Assembly (NCBI GenBank): GCA_029939895.1
Contig: JAOZSB010000009.1
Coordinates: 1-36,160 of the forward strand
Direction: 5' to 3'
DNA length: 36,160 nt
Source of the DNA: Desulfobacterales bacterium
GTDB lineage: Bacteria; Desulfobacterota; Desulfobacteria; Desulfobacterales; JAOZSB01
Made by a program: the position numbers and the translations under genes. The notes under the pieces are model-generated. The model was not told the DNA's origin, did no database searches, and was given only the letters and a program-made list of their open reading frames with translations. Below, one piece after another: positions 32,890 through 36,160 of this stretch. Position 1 is the first letter of the stretch. The number at the start of each line of letters is the position of its first letter.

Positions 32890-33912
32890 ATGGCAAATCC
32901 AGAAAAATTCGAAAATTCAGCCAGTCTGATTCCGCCGATTGAGAAGAATGCAGACGGGGAAACCCGCAAAGCCGGGTTTGAAATTGAATATACAGGGGTT
33001 ACCCTTGAGGATTCTGTAAAGATTCTGATTGACATTTTTGGTGGCGAGCATGTTGCTGAAAGCCGCTTTGATAATAGAATAGTCGGAACCAGGTACGGTG
33101 ATTTCACCGTAATGATTGACACGGCAGTGCTGCAAAATCAGGCCTATGACAAGTATTTAAAAAAAGTTGGCGTTGACCTGGATTTTTTAAGGGTCAGGAA
33201 CACAGCCGAAGAAATAATAGATAATGTTGCTTCTATCATGGTTCCATACGAAGTGGTGACACCCCCGATTCCAATGACTGCCCTGCATGAGCTGGACAGG
33301 ATGTCGGAGGCCCTCAGGGAATCAGGCGCAAAGGGAACGGGCGAATCTATATTCTATGCCTTTGGTTTGCACATAAATGCAGAGATGCCCTCAAGCGACT
33401 CTGCCATGCTGCTTAATTATCTCCGGGCGTTTTCCCTGCTCTACCTGATGATTGTGGAGGAATCCAAGGTTGATATTTCACGAAGCATATCACCATATAT
33501 TGACAAATTTCCAAAAACCTACATCAATAAAATCCTGGCCCAGGACTACAGCCCCACCATTGAAGAGCTTGCTGACGATTATATGGAAGAAAACCCCACC
33601 CGCAACAGGCCCCTTGACATGCTGCCCCTCCTGTTTCATATTCTGGGAGACCCGATCAAGGAAAAGGCAAAGGAGCCGCACCTGCTGTCATCAAGGCCGG
33701 CATTCCACTACCGGCTTCCAAACTGCCGGATAGACGAGGCCGACTGGCACATTTCCGATGAATGGCTGTCGTGGCTGAAGGTTGAAACACTTGCGTCTGA
33801 CCCAGGATTGATTGAAAAAATGACGGAGTCGTATTACAAAACACTGCAAGCACCCTTTGGTGAAATGAAATGGGTTATAGAGGCCAGAAAATGGATGAAT
33901 CAAAGCCAGTAA
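32890..33912 (+). CDS. Amidoligase (glutamine-synthetase-like fold)
   Basis: This 340-aa protein belongs to the putative amidoligase family, relatives of glutamine synthetase and GCS2 predicted to join an amine to a carboxylate using ATP. Visible motifs are the metal-binding glutamates in AGFEIEY, the YGDFTVMID strand, YEVVTPPIP, the His strand FGLHINAEMP, and NRPLDMLPLL and FHYRLPNC further on, which supply conserved Arg/Asn residues. I chose the ATG at 32890 because GGAGG lies 9 nt upstream. An ATG seven codons earlier overlaps that site. The stop overlaps the next gene by 22 nt. Pairing with a GATase-1-type hydrolase is the known context for this family and suggests reversible amide (glutamyl or peptide) formation. 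The substrate is unknown. Confidence 0.9.
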   Translation: MANPEKFENSASLIPPIEKNADGETRKAGFEIEYTGVTLEDSVKILIDIFGGEHVAESRFDNRIVGTRYGDFTVMIDTAVLQNQAYDKYLKKVGVDLDFLRVRNTAEEIIDNVASIMVPYEVVTPPIPMTALHELDRMSEALRESGAKGTGESIFYAFGLHINAEMPSSDSAMLLNYLRAFSLLYLMIVEESKVDISRSISPYIDKFPKTYINKILAQDYSPTIEELADDYMEENPTRNRPLDMLPLLFHILGDPIKEKAKEPHLLSSRPAFHYRLPNCRIDEADWHISDEWLSWLKVETLASDPGLIEKMTESYYKTLQAPFGEMKWVIEARKWMNQSQ

Positions 33913-34712
33913 TCGGAGTTACATGTCCCCAGCATGGTGGTCTTGCTGCGTGGATATTCATATGGCTGGGCGTGCTGATGGCTGGCGGCAGGGCTGTGCG
34001 CCTGCTCCCGAACAGGAAGGTTCCCAAAAATCTGGACGGCATCATCATAAGCGGCGGCTCAGATATTGACCCGGAGGTTCATGGAGATGGAGTTTACGGG
34101 CCGGAACAATATTTACATGATGCAAAGGAAATTCTAAAGGTTGTGGGGGCGGATTTAAAAGAAGGCACCACTGGCGATTCCAGGAGATTTGTACCCATGC
34201 TCCTGTCGCTTTTCTACCCCTTTATCTATTTTTTTCGGATGGTGCTGACCTCCAAGGCGGAAGACCGGGACCAGGCCAGGGACAAGCTTGAACTGAAAGT
34301 ACTCCAGATGGCAGTCATGGCTGAAAAACCAGTGCTTGGAATCTGCCGGGGCGCACAGATATTAAATGTTTTTTTTGGTGGAAATCTCAACATGGACATC
34401 AAGGATTTCTATCATGAGGTTCCATATATCACGACGGTGTTTCCGAAAAAAAAGATAACCATAGACAACAATAGAAAGCTGTATGCAATCCTGAAAACCG
34501 ACACTTGCGATGTTAATTCCCTTCACCACCAGTCAATACGGGAAACCGGACAGGGCCTTGTGACCTCGGCTGTTGAACCCAACGGCATAATACAGGCTGT
34601 GGAACATGCATCCCATCCCTTTATTATCGGTGTCCAGTGGCACCCGGAATACATGCCCCAGGTGAAAATACAGAGAAACATCTTCAAGGCGCTGGTTAGG
34701 GCGGCATCATAA
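33891..34712 (+). CDS. Class I glutamine-amidotransferase-like (PuuD-type) hydrolase
   Basis: This 273-aa protein of the gamma-glutamyl-gamma-aminobutyrate hydrolase type has the nucleophile Cys in LGICRGAQILN (C152) and His/Glu in GVQWHPEYMP (H251, E253), a complete catalytic triad. SGGSDIDPE near residues 54-62 marks the oxyanion loop. I prefer the ATG at 33891, where residues start MDESKPVIGVTC. An in-frame ATG seven codons earlier lies deeper in the amidoligase gene. An inserted hydrophobic segment (about 101-122, FVPMLLSLFYPFIYFFRMVL) is odd for this family and may touch the membrane. It overlaps the amidoligase by 22 nt, so it is translated with it and probably cleaves the amide bond that enzyme makes, or supplies ammonia. 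Confidence 0.9.
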   Translation: MDESKPVIGVTCPQHGGLAAWIFIWLGVLMAGGRAVRLLPNRKVPKNLDGIIISGGSDIDPEVHGDGVYGPEQYLHDAKEILKVVGADLKEGTTGDSRRFVPMLLSLFYPFIYFFRMVLTSKAEDRDQARDKLELKVLQMAVMAEKPVLGICRGAQILNVFFGGNLNMDIKDFYHEVPYITTVFPKKKITIDNNRKLYAILKTDTCDVNSLHHQSIRETGQGLVTSAVEPNGIIQAVEHASHPFIIGVQWHPEYMPQVKIQRNIFKALVRAAS

Positions 34713-34838
34713 CTGCAAATAAATCAAATACCCGACACATGCATTCCCAGTAAATCTTTTGTTGAAATTTAAGCTGTTATGTGCAAAAATTACAAACAAA
34801 ACAATCGGTTTTAAACTACTTCTTTTGGTGATGCTGAA

Positions 34839-36160
34839 TTGAAAAAAAAGTATTTCATACTTCTTTTACTGTTATGGTTTTCAGTCTGTATTCCTGGCTG
34901 CAAAACCAGCAACAAGCTGTCCTTTACGGACATAGAGAAGATAACAGTAACAGACGGCCTGCAATATAAGTGGGGGGACTGCGGGGGCAGCGGTGCAGGG
35001 CTTCCTGACTGGTCATGTATTGAATCACCGGGGTGGCAGGATTATGATGTTTCAAACCACCCGCCAAACCCGGACGGGAATAACTTTATCTGGTTTAGAA
35101 AGCGACTTCCAGAAAAGGGCATTGCCGGCGGCACAATGTTTGTCGGAAAAAAAACCTGCAAAAAAACCTTTGAGGTCTGGCTTGGCTGGAACCCTGTCTA
35201 TAAGGCCGGGAAGTCAGACAGCTCCGTTAGAAACGAATATTTCTTCAACCAGTTCCATATCATAGACCTGCCAGAGGACTTTGCCGGAAAAACCATCTAT
35301 ATAAGGGTGAACTCCAATGATCCCGCAAAGATTGGTCTTTTCAAGGATATTTATCTGCTGCCCGGCAGCAAAATTTTCAAACTGTTGATAGCACACAGCC
35401 TTGTGCATATTTTTCTTGGCATGGCCTTTATTGTAAACGGTCTTGTGGCAATATTGATCTTTTTGTTTTTCAAAGAACGAAACATGAAACAGGTTCTGTT
35501 CTTCGGGATGATGTCCATGCTCGGCGGGCTTCAAATTGTCACCAGCTCAACCTTTGTCCAGCACATGATACCGGATAAGATGCTCCTCTATTATATTGAA
35601 GGGGCTTCGCTGCTTCTATTTCCAGCAGCATTGTGGGCCTTGATAGCCTCTACTGTGGATCGTAACTTCACCATTTTTTTCAAGAGACTCTGCCAGATAC
35701 AGATCGGGCTATTCTTTGGAGCCATGCTGGCGGATCTGCTCCAGATCAAGAGCGTTTTTCTTTTTATGCCGATAATTCACAGCGTCATGGTGGTCGGTGT
35801 TCTCTCACTCCTTTATATTGCCGCTACTCAAATTTCCCGTGATAACATGGAGGCAAGGGTTCATGCCCTTGGCGGCGTGATTTACGGCCTGCTTGGACTT
35901 ACCGACCTGCTTCATTCCATGAAAATCCTGTCATTCACAGAGCAAGCCGTGTCCCACTGGGGGCTTGCAGCATATACTATATCTATTTATGTAATCATTG
36001 TCATGCGTTTTGAAAAAAACAGAAAAACAAGGGTGGAGTACGCAGCACAGCTTAAGGATTACAGCAAAACCCTGGAAATAAAGGTTCACGAGAGGACAAA
36101 AAAGCTGAACAAGTCCCTGGAAACCGAAAAGCTCGCAAATATTAAAGTAATGGACAGTAT
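34839..36160 (+). CDS. 7TMR-DISM sensor lipoprotein, partial (cut by window end)
   Basis: An open frame starts at TTG 34839-34841 and runs without stop to the end of the window (440 codons). The N terminus is lipoprotein-like (MKKKYFILLLLLW, then VCIPGC with candidate lipid Cys C21). A periplasmic beta-rich domain of about 170 residues follows, similar to 7TMR-DISM extracellular jelly-roll domains (FIWFRKRLP, then IYIRVNSND). About seven membrane helices follow (about 190-390), then a coiled coil (YSKTLEIKVHERTKKLNKSL). The output domain lies beyond the window. The end of the coil, ETEKLANIKVMDS, resembles linkers before SpoIIE-type phosphatase domains, but that is a guess. The start is uncertain: only GGTGA lies upstream, while the other nearby ATG (34831) reaches a stop after three codons. 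Confidence 0.8.
   Translation, partial: MKKKYFILLLLLWFSVCIPGCKTSNKLSFTDIEKITVTDGLQYKWGDCGGSGAGLPDWSCIESPGWQDYDVSNHPPNPDGNNFIWFRKRLPEKGIAGGTMFVGKKTCKKTFEVWLGWNPVYKAGKSDSSVRNEYFFNQFHIIDLPEDFAGKTIYIRVNSNDPAKIGLFKDIYLLPGSKIFKLLIAHSLVHIFLGMAFIVNGLVAILIFLFFKERNMKQVLFFGMMSMLGGLQIVTSSTFVQHMIPDKMLLYYIEGASLLLFPAALWALIASTVDRNFTIFFKRLCQIQIGLFFGAMLADLLQIKSVFLFMPIIHSVMVVGVLSLLYIAATQISRDNMEARVHALGGVIYGLLGLTDLLHSMKILSFTEQAVSHWGLAAYTISIYVIIVMRFEKNRKTRVEYAAQLKDYSKTLEIKVHERTKKLNKSLETEKLANIKVMDS

Overview
The window looks like chromosome of a sulfate-reducing deltaproteobacterium (Desulfobacterota), most likely a member of the Desulfobacterales. The main marker is a complete reductive-type dissimilatory sulfite reductase cluster, dsrA-dsrB-dsrD-cobB (minus strand, 11666-15932), with all siroheme/[4Fe-4S] and ferredoxin cysteines present. 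DsrD accompanies DsrAB of the reductive type. The moderate-to-low GC coding sequence, AT-rich intergenic DNA, many large hybrid histidine kinases and many TPR proteins fit the same group. I see no tRNA, rRNA, CRISPR array or complete insertion sequence.

Layout. (1) 310-11152, minus strand: a signalling block. Reading with transcription it holds an orphan GlpV-like solute-binding protein, a large hybrid histidine kinase broken into three reading frames by one in-frame TGA and one single-base frameshift, an intact paralogue of that kinase, and an HD-GYP response regulator. The two kinases share almost the same transmitter, double receiver and Hpt core but have different sensor regions. (2) 11666-18040, minus strand: the dsr cluster, preceded by an unrecognised 373-aa protein and a TPR protein. 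dsrA has its own sigma70-like promoter with a dyad directly upstream and a leader of about 245 nt. (3) 18385-18531: a small cluster of REP-like palindromic repeats. (4) 18677-21030, plus strand: three tightly spaced genes for an ABC-type ATPase, a DUF4276 TOPRIM-like protein and a small nucleotidyltransferase-like protein. This is a candidate defence or conflict module. (5) 21047-27015, minus strand: a dynamin-like GTPase, an orphan ParA/MinD-type ATPase and a membrane hybrid kinase with a MASE3-like sensor. (6) 27406-27549: a 47-aa four-cysteine small protein that is easy to miss. (7) 27575-32644, minus strand: two related TPR proteins with membrane or signal segments, a ZnuB/ZnuC-type metal ABC transporter without its binding protein, and a DUF2867 protein. 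(8) 32890-36160, plus strand: an amidoligase (glutamine-synthetase-like fold) overlapping a class I glutamine-amidotransferase-like hydrolase, then a 7TMR-DISM sensor lipoprotein cut by the window end.

How the parts work together. DsrAB with DsrD performs the terminal sulfite reduction of sulfate respiration, and the CobB/DsrN protein probably amidates its siroheme. The signalling block combines phosphorelay parts with a c-di-GMP phosphodiesterase-type output. The amidoligase and GATase-1 pair is a predicted make-and-break system for an amide-linked compound. The least described parts are the ATPase/TOPRIM/nucleotidyltransferase locus, the dynamin-ParA-kinase cluster and the amidoligase pair. 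Functions given for these are inferred from motifs and gene order only.
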